Source: Deferribacterales bacterium Deferri_01 (GTDB lineage Bacteria > Chrysiogenota > Deferribacteres > Deferribacterales > Geovibrionaceae). Taken from it: a stretch of 64,000 nt of DNA. The notes under the pieces were generated by a model. It made no database searches. It was not told the origin of the DNA and saw only the letters and a program-made list of their open reading frames with translations. Made by a program: the position numbers and the translations under genes. The DNA lies in contig LUZY01000002.1 of assembly GCA_001603805.1 (NCBI GenBank), positions 124,001 through 188,000 of the forward strand, given 5' to 3'. This document shows positions 17,199 through 26,767 of the stretch, one piece after another (positions within the stretch are counted from its first letter, which is position 1; each line of letters begins with the position of its first letter).

Positions 17199-19607
17199 AT
17201 GTTTGATCTCTTCACTGACAGAGCAAGGCGGGTGATACTCTACTCCAGAGAAGCTGCCGAAAAGCTCCTCCAGATATCGATAGATACTGAACATATCCTT
17301 ATGGGACTCCTTAGGGAGAAAACCGGAGTCGCCGCTGATATCTTTAATAAGCGGGGGCTGGATACGAATGTCCTGATAAATGACATTAAAAAAATGAGCG
17401 TTCAGGGCAGAAACCTGATGATAAAAGGCAGCCTGCCGTTCAGCCCTATGGGTAAAACTGTGCTTGAAGCGGCTGTTGAGGAAGCACGCCTGCTTGAAAG
17501 CAAATATATCAACACCGAGCACATACTTCTGGGTCTGCTCCGTGAGCGCAGAGGCAAGGCCTACATGCTCCTTAGCAAGCTGGGCTTCGAGCTTGCCCCG
17601 GTACGAGAGGAAATACGTGCCCTCTCCTCCACAAAAACCCAAGGCACATCAGTTGCAACCCCCACTCTGGATGAATTCGGACGGGATCTCACTGAGCTTG
17701 CCAAGGAAGGAAAGCTTGACCCCGTAATAGGAAGAAGCGGAGAAATAGAAAGACTGATCCAGATCCTATGCAGAAGAATAAAGAATAATGCCGTGATCAT
17801 AGGTGAGCCCGGTGTGGGTAAAACTGCCATTGTTGAAGGACTTGCCAGAGAAATGGTCTCCTCCGGAATACCGGAATTTCTTAAGAATAAGCGCCTGATA
17901 TCTCTGGAACTGGGCAGCCTTGTCGCAGGCACAAAGTACAGAGGTCAGTTTGAAGAAAGAATGAAAAACCTGATCAAAGAGATAGAACAGGCTACAAATA
18001 TCATCGTCTTCATTGATGAGATACATACCATAGTCGGCGCAGGTGCGGCGGAAGGCTCAATCGATGCCTCAAATATGCTTAAACCTGCTCTCGCAAGAGG
18101 TTCTTTCCAGTGTATCGGTGCTACAACCCTCACTGAATACCGCAAACATTTTGAAAAAGACGGCGCTCTGAACAGACGCTTTCAGACTATATCCGTAAAT
18201 CCGCCCAACTCAGATGAGACCATTGAGATCCTCGGCGGAATAAGGAAATATTATGAAGACTTCCACAAGGTCTATATACCCGATGATGTACTCAAAGAAA
18301 CAGTTTACCTGACAGACAGATACGTCACAGATAAATTTCAGCCGGACAAAAGTATAGACGTAATAGATGAAGCATGCTCAAAGCTGAAACTCAGCGTTAA
18401 TATCCTCCCTGATAACCTCAAGGAAGTAAAAAACAAGCTTGACGCTGCCATGGATAAGCGCAACAGACTCATAGCCGACAATGACTTTGACTCTGTGGAG
18501 AAAGTTACCAAAGATATTGACCGTCTCGGCGGTAAACTCCGCAATCTCATGGGTGAGTGGACTCAGGAACTTGACCTCAACTGGCCCTCACTGGACAAAG
18601 ACAAGGTGTCCGAAGTTGTTGCGATGATGACCGGAATCCCAGTCCAGAAGCTTAGGGAAGACCAGATGGAGCGCATCGCAAACGTCGGAAAAGACATAAA
18701 GAAATTTGTTATAGGTCAGGATGAGGCAGTTGATGCCCTCGCACGTTCCATAAAGCGGAGTTTCGCAGGACTCAATAATCCCGACCGTCCTCTCGGTTCT
18801 TTTATATTTCTGGGTCCCACAGGCGTGGGCAAAACAGAAGTTGCAAAACGTCTGGCAGAAATAGTTTTCGGTTCGGCAGGCTCACTCATACGGATTGATA
18901 TGAGCGAATTTATGGAAAAGTTCAACGTCTCCCGTCTTGTGGGCGCCCCTCCCGGATATGTGGGATACGAAGAGGGGGGCAAGCTCACCGAACAGGTACG
19001 CAGAAAACCTTACTCCGTGGTGCTTTTTGATGAAATAGAAAAGGCACACCCAGAGGTAATGAATATCCTTCTTCAGATTCTGGATGAAGGGCATATACAT
19101 GACAGCTTCGGGCACATGGTGAACTTTAAGAATACCGTAATCATCATGACATCCAACCTCGGCACAAAGCTTACGCTGGATTCACGCTCAATGGGCTTCA
19201 GCACATCTGAAGATAAAGTGAGCTTTGAGATAGATTACGGCAAATTTAAATCAAACGCTTTCCGTGAGCTGAGAGATCGCTTCTCACCGGAATTTCTCAA
19301 CAGGGTGGACAATCACATTGTGTTCAAACCACTTGGGAAAGAAGAGCTTTTCAAAATCATCGATCTTCAGGTTGAGGAAATCAACCAGAGACTTGAAAAG
19401 CATGAGAAAACTGTAGCTCTCAATAAAGAGGTTAAGGAATTTCTCCTTGAACAGGACTATAACTTCAACTACGGCGCAAGACCCATCAAGCGTCTGCTCC
19501 AGACACATGTTGAAGATAATCTGTCCGACATACTCATATCGGGCAGATACAAAAAACGCAAAAATCTCAAGGCGGTTTTAAAGGATGGACAAATCACTTT
19601 CAAATAA
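17199..19607 (+). CDS. clpC: ClpC-type AAA+ unfoldase of the Clp protease
   Basis: An 802-residue Clp/Hsp100 protein: duplicated Clp-N repeats (about residues 1-145), first AAA+ module with GEPGVGKT near residue 202, a middle insertion with a UVR-like coiled stretch, and a second AAA+ module with GPTGVGKT near residue 538. A MGF tripeptide in the second module (RSMGFSTS) fits the IGF-type loop that docks on ClpP. It would unfold substrates for ClpP. The ATG follows GGGGGC. Its end overlaps the panE-NUDIX fusion gene by 23 bases, implying co-expression with that gene and the downstream signalling genes. Confidence 0.92.
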   Translation: MFDLFTDRARRVILYSREAAEKLLQISIDTEHILMGLLREKTGVAADIFNKRGLDTNVLINDIKKMSVQGRNLMIKGSLPFSPMGKTVLEAAVEEARLLESKYINTEHILLGLLRERRGKAYMLLSKLGFELAPVREEIRALSSTKTQGTSVATPTLDEFGRDLTELAKEGKLDPVIGRSGEIERLIQILCRRIKNNAVIIGEPGVGKTAIVEGLAREMVSSGIPEFLKNKRLISLELGSLVAGTKYRGQFEERMKNLIKEIEQATNIIVFIDEIHTIVGAGAAEGSIDASNMLKPALARGSFQCIGATTLTEYRKHFEKDGALNRRFQTISVNPPNSDETIEILGGIRKYYEDFHKVYIPDDVLKETVYLTDRYVTDKFQPDKSIDVIDEACSKLKLSVNILPDNLKEVKNKLDAAMDKRNRLIADNDFDSVEKVTKDIDRLGGKLRNLMGEWTQELDLNWPSLDKDKVSEVVAMMTGIPVQKLREDQMERIANVGKDIKKFVIGQDEAVDALARSIKRSFAGLNNPDRPLGSFIFLGPTGVGKTEVAKRLAEIVFGSAGSLIRIDMSEFMEKFNVSRLVGAPPGYVGYEEGGKLTEQVRRKPYSVVLFDEIEKAHPEVMNILLQILDEGHIHDSFGHMVNFKNTVIIMTSNLGTKLTLDSRSMGFSTSEDKVSFEIDYGKFKSNAFRELRDRFSPEFLNRVDNHIVFKPLGKEELFKIIDLQVEEINQRLEKHEKTVALNKEVKEFLLEQDYNFNYGARPIKRLLQTHVEDNLSDILISGRYKKRKNLKAVLKDGQITFK

Positions 19608-20910
19608 ACGCATTGCCATAGTGGGAGCCGGTGCTATCGGCTGCTATTATGGTGCATTTTTTATAAAAGCAGGCATAAATACAGAACTTATCGCAAGGGG
19701 AACGCACCTGAAAGCTATGCAGGAAACAGGTGTCCTCAGCTTTAAGAGCAGAATCCACGGAGATTTTACCGTTCCGGTGAAGGCTGCGGGGGAACTTAGC
19801 GGCGAATATGATATAATAATATTCGCTGTTAAATCACAGGACACAGAAACAGTCTGCGCCGGCGCTGTTAAGCACCTGAAAAAAGACGGATACGCCGTGT
19901 CCTTTCAAAATGGTGTGGAAAACCCGGCAGTTCTTGAAAAATATTTCGGTAAGGATCGTGTGCTTGCAGCCAGCCTTTACATAGGAGTATGGATAGAATC
20001 ACCGGGAGTGCTTAAACATTCAGCATTCGGAACAATAACTTTCGGTGCATTCAGCGAAGAAAGCAAATCAAAAGAAGCTGATTTTGAGGCTATCCTTGCT
20101 GAATCGGGGCTTAAATATAACGCTGCTGAAAACATCAAATATATTCTCTGGAAAAAACTTGTCTGGAACATAGCCTACAACCCTCTTTCAGCCCTTCTTG
20201 AAAGCAGATGCGGGAAGATGGCAAAAGACCCCGAAGTTTTTGACATGATGGTGAAGATGGTGAAGGAAACTCTGGCAGCAGCAGAGACAGAGGGAGTCAT
20301 AATCCCTGAATCCGAATGGATGCCTCTGATCGCCCATAATGATAACCTTGACGACTACAAAACAAGTATGCTGATAGATATACAGAAAAATAGAACGCCA
20401 GAGATTGACGGCATTCTTATGCCTGTTATAAGCCGTTTGGAAGCAGCAGGTAAAAGCGCCCCGTACTGCGAAACAGTTTACAAGTCACTCAAGTTTAAAT
20501 ACGGCAAAACTTTTGTATATACCCCCCGTGTTGCTGCGGATGTCATAGTCAGAAACGGAAACTCCGTACTTCTTGTCGAAAGAAAGTACGAACCGAAAGG
20601 GTGGGCAATTCCCGGCGGCTTTGTGGAGTACGGAGAAAAAATTGAAGACGCCGCCTTGCGAGAGCTTCAGGAAGAGACAGGAATAAAAGCCTCTGATATA
20701 AGCCTCCTCGGCATATACTCCGACCCATCAAGGGACAAACGGGGGCATGTGGCTTCCGCTGTTTATTACACCGAATCAGACAGTGAACCGGTTGCAGGAG
20801 ACGATGCCAAAGCAGCACAGTTTTATTCTCTTGACGCCCTGCCCGCGGATCTGGCGTTTGATCATGCGGAAATACTGGCAGACTACGTAAGGATTAAGCC
20901 TAAAAAGTGA
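19585..20910 (+). CDS. Fusion: ketopantoate-reductase-like domain + NUDIX hydrolase
   Basis: A 441-residue two-domain protein. Residues about 8-305 are a 2-dehydropantoate 2-reductase (PanE/ApbA family): Rossmann IAIVGAGAIGCYYGAFF, FAVKSQDT, and the C-terminal helical domain with KKLVWNIAYNPLSALL and EID near residue 275. Residues about 312-441 are a NUDIX domain. Its box begins GGFVEYGE near residue 343 and fits GX5EX7REUXEEXGU with REL and EETG in place. PanE makes pantoate using NADPH; this NUDIX type often hydrolyses ADP-ribose or NADH. The reading frame is continuous, with no sign of frameshift. Translation is coupled to clpC by overlap. Confidence 0.88.
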   Translation: MDKSLSNKRIAIVGAGAIGCYYGAFFIKAGINTELIARGTHLKAMQETGVLSFKSRIHGDFTVPVKAAGELSGEYDIIIFAVKSQDTETVCAGAVKHLKKDGYAVSFQNGVENPAVLEKYFGKDRVLAASLYIGVWIESPGVLKHSAFGTITFGAFSEESKSKEADFEAILAESGLKYNAAENIKYILWKKLVWNIAYNPLSALLESRCGKMAKDPEVFDMMVKMVKETLAAAETEGVIIPESEWMPLIAHNDNLDDYKTSMLIDIQKNRTPEIDGILMPVISRLEAAGKSAPYCETVYKSLKFKYGKTFVYTPRVAADVIVRNGNSVLLVERKYEPKGWAIPGGFVEYGEKIEDAALRELQEETGIKASDISLLGIYSDPSRDKRGHVASAVYYTESDSEPVAGDDAKAAQFYSLDALPADLAFDHAEILADYVRIKPKK

Positions 20911-20920
20911 TATCTGTAAT

Positions 20921-21607
20921 ATGAATGAGCTTGATAATAAACTCAAAAAACATTCTGTTCTTTACGCAGAGGATGATGAAGGGATACGCAAAAGCTATGA
21001 GATGATACTCAGAAAGCTTTGCGGTCCCCTCCGCTGTGCGGCTGACGGCAACGAGGCATTCAGCCTCTATTCAGAAAAAAAACCTGACATCCTCATAGCC
21101 GATATAAAAATGCCGTATATTGACGGATTGCAGCTTATTAAGAAAATACGCAATGTAGACAAAGATATACGTATTCTTATGACAACAGCATACACAGATG
21201 AACAGTACACCTTACAGGCAATTGAACTTGATATAAGCCGTTATCTGGTTAAGCCTGTGATGCTTGAGAACCTGAAGGGAGCGCTTTACAAATGTGTCCG
21301 TGAAATAGAGGACAGAAACCCCGAACAGGTTTGCTTTGAAAACGGACTTGTCTATAACATCCCTCTGAAAAACATTACATCAGTTAACGGGGAAATTGCC
21401 CTCACCAATATAGAGTCACGGATACTCGAAATCCTTATAGAAAACAGAGGGAGAATAGTCCGCTACGAAAAATTTGAGACAGAAATCTGGCGCAACGAAT
21501 ACATGTCAAAAGAAACACTCCGCAGTCACATTAAATTCCTTCGCAAGAAAGTAGGAAATGACAGCATTAAAAGCGCTAAAGGTCTGGGTTACTTCATTAA
21601 TTCCTAA
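20921..21607 (+). CDS. Two-component response regulator, OmpR-type DNA-binding
   Basis: A 228-residue regulator. The receiver domain is complete: acidic pair in YAEDDEG, phospho-acceptor Asp in LIADIKMPYIDG, Thr in MTTAYTD and Lys in YLVKPV. The C-terminal part (about residues 140-228) is a winged helix of the Trans_reg_C type with LTNIESRILEILIENRGRIV and the recognition helix around SKETLRSHIKFLRKK. No histidine kinase is adjacent, so the partner is elsewhere. It begins ten bases after the panE-NUDIX stop. Confidence 0.87.
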   Translation: MNELDNKLKKHSVLYAEDDEGIRKSYEMILRKLCGPLRCAADGNEAFSLYSEKKPDILIADIKMPYIDGLQLIKKIRNVDKDIRILMTTAYTDEQYTLQAIELDISRYLVKPVMLENLKGALYKCVREIEDRNPEQVCFENGLVYNIPLKNITSVNGEIALTNIESRILEILIENRGRIVRYEKFETEIWRNEYMSKETLRSHIKFLRKKVGNDSIKSAKGLGYFINS

Positions 21608-21737
21608 ATACTAGCCATTCTAATCTTTTATCCGTAATCAGTCTGATTTTCCTTCACGATATTTTCACGCCCACATGATAAACCATATTTATAGTGATTT
21701 TTTAAGACACTCTAAGCATTACCGGACTGAGGTTAGG

Positions 21738-22319
21738 ATGAAAAACTATCTTGTTATCAGCAACAACACCATTCATCTCGAATGGATAAACGAAATACTG
21801 ACTATTCAGGGGAATAAATGCCTCACGCTGCGTTACGATGAAAAGGAAAAACTGGCAAATACCGAAAACACATTTAAGCCTGATTTTGTTATTTTTGATA
21901 TCTTTTCAAGCAACTTTGATGAGGACTGTATACGCCCTTTTCTGGATGAGGAAAATTCTGTAACTGTTATGCTCCTCACCTCTAAAAGCAACCCATTCCA
22001 GAAATATTATTTCAAAAGATACGGTATAATCAATTTTCTCTACATTGAAAATGACGTACACTCATTCACCGAAGCACTGAAAGGTGTTAAACCCAGAAAG
22101 CGCATGAAACCATGGCCGAAGACTGTTCTTCTGCTCACAGTGCGGGAATACGAAATTCTTCGTCACATTGCAGGCGGAAAAACAAGTAAAGAGATTGCAA
22201 AGCAGCTTCAAATAAGTAAAAATACTGTGGATACGCACAGAAACAAAATGCTGCAGAAGCTTAAGCTCTCCAACTCCACCGCTTTGGTAAACTACGCCAT
22301 CAAGTCAGGTTTAATCTGA
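21738..22319 (+). CDS. LuxR-type regulator with degenerate receiver domain
   Basis: About 193 residues from the ATG at 21738, which has GAGG in place; an earlier ATG at 21675 lacks one. The N-terminal 115 residues resemble a receiver domain: an Asp is present in DFVIFDIFSSN and a Thr/Ser in LLTSKSN, but the acidic pair at the start (here VISNN) and the conserved Lys are missing. The C-terminus is a typical LuxR/FixJ helix-turn-helix (LTVREYEILRHIAGG, SKEIAKQLQISKNTVDTHR). It probably acts without phosphorylation, or through a different signal. Confidence 0.82.
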   Translation: MKNYLVISNNTIHLEWINEILTIQGNKCLTLRYDEKEKLANTENTFKPDFVIFDIFSSNFDEDCIRPFLDEENSVTVMLLTSKSNPFQKYYFKRYGIINFLYIENDVHSFTEALKGVKPRKRMKPWPKTVLLLTVREYEILRHIAGGKTSKEIAKQLQISKNTVDTHRNKMLQKLKLSNSTALVNYAIKSGLI

Positions 22320-22356
22320 AGCAGGAGAAAACAGAGGCTCTCATACGGGTGACTAA

Positions 22357-23607
22357 GTGAAAAAAATTCCTTTATCCGAAATTCAGAAAGGAATGATAAT
22401 CTCCAGACTGGACAAACAAGGTGTACACTTTCCCCACTACGGGCAAGTGATCACAAATTTAGATTTCATTGATAATCTGAGAGAACAGGGTGTCGTTCAT
22501 GTTTATCTTGCAGATGAAGAAACGGAACAGACCCTGTTTCCATTTGAAAACTTCGGACTGGCGAAAAAAGATTCTCTGCGCCCACCATGCAGAAAACCTG
22601 AAGACGAACCGACTGATGATGAGAATATGCGTCCCGGAGTTTTCTCTCCGGGAAATAACCTCATGTTCGCACGGAAGATCCGCCAACGTGCCCGCAATAA
22701 TGTTAAATCCATCTTTGACAGAATAATAGCCGGTGATAAACCGGATCTTGATACAGCAAAATCAGTTGCTGACGAATTTGTCAGCACATGCCTGTATAAA
22801 AATGAAGTATTTATGAATATGCTTCTGGTAAAAGAAACACTCGAATGCGAAGTAAACCATGCAATCAATGTAAGTATTCTTTCAATAGCTTTAGGCAGAA
22901 GACTCGGTTTGCCCACATATGAGCTTGAAAACCTCGGTCTCGCCGGTCTCCTGCATGATGTAGGCATGCTTACCATGCCTGAATATGTTTACAGGGAGTC
23001 CTCGTCCCTTTCCGATTCCGAATTCAAAACCCTGATGAGCCATTCTGAAAAAGGTTTTGAAATGCTAAAACAATGCGGCGGACTTAACGAAACAGTCCTT
23101 CAGGCGGTATTGCAGCATCATGAAAAAGCCAACGGTACAGGATACCCCGAAGGTCTTCTTGAAAGACAAATAACAAAGAATGCCAAAATTATTTCTATAG
23201 CAGATACTTATGACACAATCACGGCAGACCGCCCCTACAGCAAAGGACGTTCACCTGTTCAGGCAATCAAAATGATATTCGGATGGTCAGGAAAGCACTT
23301 CAATGAAACTCTGGTCAAATTTTTTGTAAGCCTGCTTGGCGTATATCCGGTCGGCACAATCCTCCGGCTTGATACAAACGAAGTCGGCATAGTCTATGAG
23401 GTTTCAAGAGGAAGCTCAACGAAGCCCAAAATACTTGTGATTATTGATGAAAACGGTCAGGAAGTTGAACCCTTTCCCGTTGATCTGAATAATAGAAATA
23501 TTCTTACGGGACAGCCTCTTAAGGCTATAAAAGAAACTCTTACCCCTGATCAGATAACTACTGACATATTCAGTGTATTGGAAAAATATCTTTTCAACGG
23601 AAACTGA
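22357..23607 (+). CDS. HD-GYP cyclic di-GMP phosphodiesterase with DUF3391
   Basis: A 416-residue protein starting at GTG 22357. Residues about 1-130 are the DUF3391 domain (IPLSEIQKGMII and VVHVYLADEE). The HD-GYP domain follows at about 165-330 with HAINVSILS, LHDVGML, HSEKGF and HHEKANGTGYPEG. The C-terminal segment from VYPVGTILRL to the end is usual for this subclass. It should hydrolyse cyclic di-GMP. It lies 37 bases after the LuxR-type gene and ends a probable transcript starting at clpC. Confidence 0.87.
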   Translation: MKKIPLSEIQKGMIISRLDKQGVHFPHYGQVITNLDFIDNLREQGVVHVYLADEETEQTLFPFENFGLAKKDSLRPPCRKPEDEPTDDENMRPGVFSPGNNLMFARKIRQRARNNVKSIFDRIIAGDKPDLDTAKSVADEFVSTCLYKNEVFMNMLLVKETLECEVNHAINVSILSIALGRRLGLPTYELENLGLAGLLHDVGMLTMPEYVYRESSSLSDSEFKTLMSHSEKGFEMLKQCGGLNETVLQAVLQHHEKANGTGYPEGLLERQITKNAKIISIADTYDTITADRPYSKGRSPVQAIKMIFGWSGKHFNETLVKFFVSLLGVYPVGTILRLDTNEVGIVYEVSRGSSTKPKILVIIDENGQEVEPFPVDLNNRNILTGQPLKAIKETLTPDQITTDIFSVLEKYLFNGN

Positions 23608-23751
23608 AAGAACTGCGGCGGTGCAAAAACGCACCGCAGAGACCAACACAGAGAAATTAATTATAATTACAATAACGGAAATTTTATGAACTATTCTTCG
23701 GGCAGGTGTTCATATCAATACGAGAAGCAGAAAACAACCTCCCGAAAAGAC

Positions 23752-23779
23752 AGGGAACCGAAAGGTTCCCTTCTTTATT
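23752..23779. terminator. Hairpin between convergent HD-GYP and Fur genes
   Basis: GGGAACC / GGTTCCC with loop GAAA, followed on the + strand by a T-rich stretch (TTCTTTATTTT). It lies immediately before the stop of the Fur-family gene and could act in both directions. Another hairpin without a T-run (about 23611-23636, arms including GCGGTGC and GCACCGC) lies nearer the HD-GYP stop. Confidence 0.65.
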
Positions 23780-24190
23780 TTAAGAGTTCATTCCGGAGCA
23801 GTTTCTGCATGTGCCTTTGATCATAACACCGACAGAGTCCACATATTTTCCGTATTTTTCGTAAAAAAACTTTTTAAGCTCATAAGGATCAGTTTCAAGA
23901 TCTTCCACGTAACCGCATTTTGAGCATACATAATGAACGTGGTCGCCAATATTGATTTCATAAACAGGCTTCGCACCTTCAATAGGTATCTCTTTAAGGA
24001 GACCTTCCTCAACAAGAAGGTTTACGTTTTTATATATGGTCGCCAGAGAAACAGAAGGGGAAACAGCCTTCACAAGCTTATGGAGCTCGTCAATGCATAC
24101 ATGCCCTTTACCTCTGATCTCACTGAGCAGAAGCATCCTCTGAGGTGTAACCTTGAGGTTTTTCGACCTGAGTGATTCTTCAAAATTCAT
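23780..24190 (-). CDS. Fur/PerR-family metalloregulator
   Basis: A 136-residue Fur-superfamily repressor. The DNA-binding domain shows LKVTPQRMLLLSEIRG and SVSLATIYKNVNLLVEEGLL. The dimerisation domain has the metal residues of GDHVHYVCSKCG plus a second CXXC near the C-terminus (GTCRNC), which together form the structural zinc site. Whether it senses iron, peroxide (PerR) or zinc cannot be decided; the protein lacks the His-rich tail of classical Fur. Short length and CSKCG/CRNC spacing favour a PerR-like member. Confidence 0.85.
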   Translation of the reverse strand: MNFEESLRSKNLKVTPQRMLLLSEIRGKGHVCIDELHKLVKAVSPSVSLATIYKNVNLLVEEGLLKEIPIEGAKPVYEINIGDHVHYVCSKCGYVEDLETDPYELKKFFYEKYGKYVDSVGVMIKGTCRNCSGMNS

Positions 24191-24537
24191 ATAACTGCTC
24201 CTCTACCTTTCAGTCAGCTGTAACCGGCTTTTATATTCAAACTAATTATGTCTTCAATTACAAATATATTTCAACTAAAAATAATAATTCTTTAGTTCTT
24301 CACAATACTTTTTTAAAAGCCTGCAACAACCTGCTCTTGTAAAATACTGAGAACAAATAACTTTTAGCTTAATTTCGATATTTCTAAAAGAAAAAAAATA
24401 CTACCTGATAAGCTGTTCAATATTATTTTTTATATTATGATTCGCTATTTGTCCATAGAAATATCTAGAGAATGCTCATCATATGATAAAAATTACGACT
24501 TAATAAGGGCTTAAAATATTAACAAATTTAAATAAAA
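24191..24537. other. AT-rich intergenic region upstream of Fur-family gene
   Basis: Nearly 350 very AT-rich bases between the fur-type start and the cyclophilin terminator. Apart from the inverted repeat at 24273-24297 I see no gene or RNA-like structure. Confidence 0.5.
24273..24297. promoter_or_regulatory. Possible Fur/PerR autoregulatory operator
   Basis: Inverted repeat with arms AACTAAA and TTTAGTT around an 11-base AT-rich centre (AATAATAATTC), about 85 bases upstream of the Fur-family start. Size and A/T pattern suit a Fur-superfamily box, but it matches no published consensus exactly. AT-rich DNA gives such repeats by chance. Confidence 0.3.
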
Positions 24538-24570
24538 ATGCTCTTCTCCGTCAAAAACGGAAAAGAGCAT
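24538..24570 (-). terminator. Rho-independent terminator of cyclophilin gene
   Basis: A 13-bp stem (24538-24550 with 24558-24570, one G-U wobble on the - strand RNA) with a 7-base loop, followed on the - strand by a T-rich run. It lies seven bases beyond the cyclophilin stop. Confidence 0.88.
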
Positions 24571-24576
24571 GTGCCG

Positions 24577-25179
24577 TTACTTTTTTATAATTTTTACTGA
24601 TTCTATAACAATTGGATTCTGTGGGACATCGCTACCGAAATATCCGCTGCTTCCGGTGGGTATTTTAGCCATTTCGTCCACGACTTCCATACCTTTTGTC
24701 ACCTTGCCGAATACTGCATAACCCCAGCCCTGAGGAGTTTCAGATACATAGTCAAGGAAATAGTTGTCAACATAGTTTATAAAAAACTGTGACGTGGCCG
24801 AATGAGGATTATTTGTTCTTGCCATTGCGATTGTTCCACGCTCGTTTTTTAAACCATTTGATGCCTCATTTCTGATAGGTTCACCGCCGTCCTTATCCTC
24901 AAGGTCTTCGGTATATCCTCCGCCCTGAGCCATGAATCCGGGAATAACTCTGTGGAAAACAGTACCTTCGTAAAACCCTGATTCAACATAGGAAAGAAAG
25001 TTTTTTACCGTTTCAGGCGCTTCCTTGTCAAAAAGCTCAACCTCGAAATCTCCAAGATTTGTACTGAATAATACTTTTGTGTTTTTCATATTAACCTCTT
25101 CTGTTTTGTCAGCCTCTTTCCCGGTGCCGCAACCGAATATGAGCACAGCAGCCAGCAGAAAAATGAGTTTATGCCGCAT
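24577..25179 (-). CDS. Lipoprotein peptidyl-prolyl isomerase (cyclophilin)
   Basis: About 200 residues from the ATG at 25179. The N-terminus is a lipoprotein signal (MRHKLIFLLAAVLIFGC; lipobox LIFGC). The cyclophilin domain follows with GDFEVELFDKEAPETVKNF, FHRVIPGFMAQGG, the ARTNNPHSATSQFFI strand with the active-site region, and FGKVTKGMEVVD. It catalyses cis-trans isomerisation of prolyl bonds, here in the periplasm while membrane-anchored. It is divergent from the M23 peptidase gene, so the two share about 115 bases of control DNA. Confidence 0.9.
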   Translation of the reverse strand: MRHKLIFLLAAVLIFGCGTGKEADKTEEVNMKNTKVLFSTNLGDFEVELFDKEAPETVKNFLSYVESGFYEGTVFHRVIPGFMAQGGGYTEDLEDKDGGEPIRNEASNGLKNERGTIAMARTNNPHSATSQFFINYVDNYFLDYVSETPQGWGYAVFGKVTKGMEVVDEMAKIPTGSSGYFGSDVPQNPIVIESVKIIKK

Positions 25180-25295
25180 AAAAACCCCGCTTTTTTTATT
25201 TAAGTATAAATAATAGCTTGTATCTTTTAGGAATTCTAATATTTTCTGCAAATGTGACGATTATTTAATAAGTGATTACACCGGAAGGTGATTTT

Positions 25296-26243
25296 GTGGG
25301 AAATAAGAAAACCGTTATTATTTTGAGCCCTGACAGCAATGAACCGGTAAAGAGTTTTTCATTTACCGGACGTATGTTAAAAGTCTGTATTACTGGGGCA
25401 GTTATTTTTGTTGCAGCTTCGGCAGCCGTTTTTACAGTTTTATTTGACTTCACCGTGGACAGGTCACACTTTCTCCAGTGGAAAAAAGAAAACGACAGAC
25501 TGACGAAACAGATAAAAAAGTATGAACCAGTGATTGCTGAACTTCAGCAAAAATCATCAGCTCTTGACTCCACGCAGGGAAGACTACTTGGCACTGCTTC
25601 TCTCGCTGGGCTGCAGGTTTCTGACCCTCAGCCAGAGGGGGGGATCGAAAGCTCTCAACCATATGAAATTGCTGATGATATTTATCAGAATAATGCACTG
25701 AATCATATGACAGACTTTCTGCGAAAAGAGCTTGATACTCGTATATCAAGCATAAACGGGCTGGCTAACCTGATAGAAGAACAGGAGTTTCTTTTACAGT
25801 CAACACCGTCGGGCTCACCTACTGAAGGCTGGATCTCAAGCAAATTTGATTACCGTTTTTCTCCGTTTACAGGAAGGCTTGTATTTCACGAAGGAATAGA
25901 TATTGCATCTCCATTCGGCTCTCCTGTGCGTGCAACCGCAAAAGGGATTGTGATTTTCTCCGGTTATAAATACGGCTACGGCTACCTTGTTACCATCGAC
26001 CACGGTTACGGATTTGTCACAAGATATGGACATAACAGCAGACTGACTGTTGATGAAGGTCAGGTTGTGCAGCGTGGAGAAAGAATTGCACTTGTAGGTT
26101 CAACCGGACACAGCACCGGTCCGCATGTACATTATGAGGTTCTGATTAACGGTATTCCTGTCAACCCGATTAATTTCATGTTTAATACCTCATCAGACAA
26201 AAAAAAGAAAAATATCAGATACGTCAAGAATGAATATAATTGA
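25296..26243 (+). CDS. M23-family peptidoglycan metallopeptidase, membrane-anchored
   Basis: About 315 residues from the GTG at 25296, which follows GGAAGGTG; an in-frame GTG at 25272 has no such site. There is a short cytoplasmic N-terminus, one membrane helix near residues 28-52, a coiled coil (FLQWKKENDRLTKQIKKY), then the LytM/M23 domain with HEGIDIASPFGSPV, YGYLVTIDHGYGFVTRYGH and GPHVHYEV. These contain the zinc His/Asp residues and the catalytic HxH, so it should be an active endopeptidase. The role is cell-wall remodelling in the periplasm. Confidence 0.88.
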   Translation: MGNKKTVIILSPDSNEPVKSFSFTGRMLKVCITGAVIFVAASAAVFTVLFDFTVDRSHFLQWKKENDRLTKQIKKYEPVIAELQQKSSALDSTQGRLLGTASLAGLQVSDPQPEGGIESSQPYEIADDIYQNNALNHMTDFLRKELDTRISSINGLANLIEEQEFLLQSTPSGSPTEGWISSKFDYRFSPFTGRLVFHEGIDIASPFGSPVRATAKGIVIFSGYKYGYGYLVTIDHGYGFVTRYGHNSRLTVDEGQVVQRGERIALVGSTGHSTGPHVHYEVLINGIPVNPINFMFNTSSDKKKKNIRYVKNEYN

Positions 26244-26285
26244 TTTTAACCTCTTATAACCATATGTTATCTTAGAGGTTATGAC

Positions 26286-26708
26286 ATGCGTATTGAATGG
26301 ACAAGCTACATACAGACTAACAATGAACTCCTTGATTCCCAGCATAAAGAACTGTTCAGCAGAATGAACAGATACTTTGAATGCACTGAATGTAATTCGA
26401 CTCATCAGGAATTAATTGATACGCTCAACTATCTTGTTGAATACGTCAAAACTCATTTCAAAACCGAAGACGATATAATGACTGAAATTGAGTACACACG
26501 GCAAAAGGAACACAGAAGATCACACCGTGAGCTTACCGAAAGACTTGTGGAAATATATAAAGAACTTATAGACAACGGCGCATCGGATGAACTGCATGAT
26601 AAATTGGCAAGATTGTGTCAGGTGTGGTACGTGGCGCATATAAATGATTTTGACAAGCGGCTTGCTTCTTACATCAAGGCTTATAACAGAGCGCACAACA
26701 ACGTCTAG
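26286..26708 (+). CDS. Bacteriohaemerythrin
   Basis: A 140-residue four-helix protein with the di-iron pattern: N-terminal WTSYIQTNNELLDSQHKELF, then YVKTHFKTEDDIM (His and Glu ligands), EHRRSHRELT (two His) and YVAHINDFDKRL (His and Asp). Bacteriohaemerythrins bind O2 reversibly and deliver or scavenge it; in anaerobes they are thought to protect oxygen-sensitive enzymes. It lies 42 bases after the M23 gene but need not be in its transcript. A cysteine pair (ECTECN) between the first helices is unusual. Confidence 0.9.
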   Translation: MRIEWTSYIQTNNELLDSQHKELFSRMNRYFECTECNSTHQELIDTLNYLVEYVKTHFKTEDDIMTEIEYTRQKEHRRSHRELTERLVEIYKELIDNGASDELHDKLARLCQVWYVAHINDFDKRLASYIKAYNRAHNNV

Positions 26709-26767
26709 CCTGTCTAATCTGCCCGCAACCAGTCTCTTTCCCAGCTAATCTCTTTCTGCATACTAAA

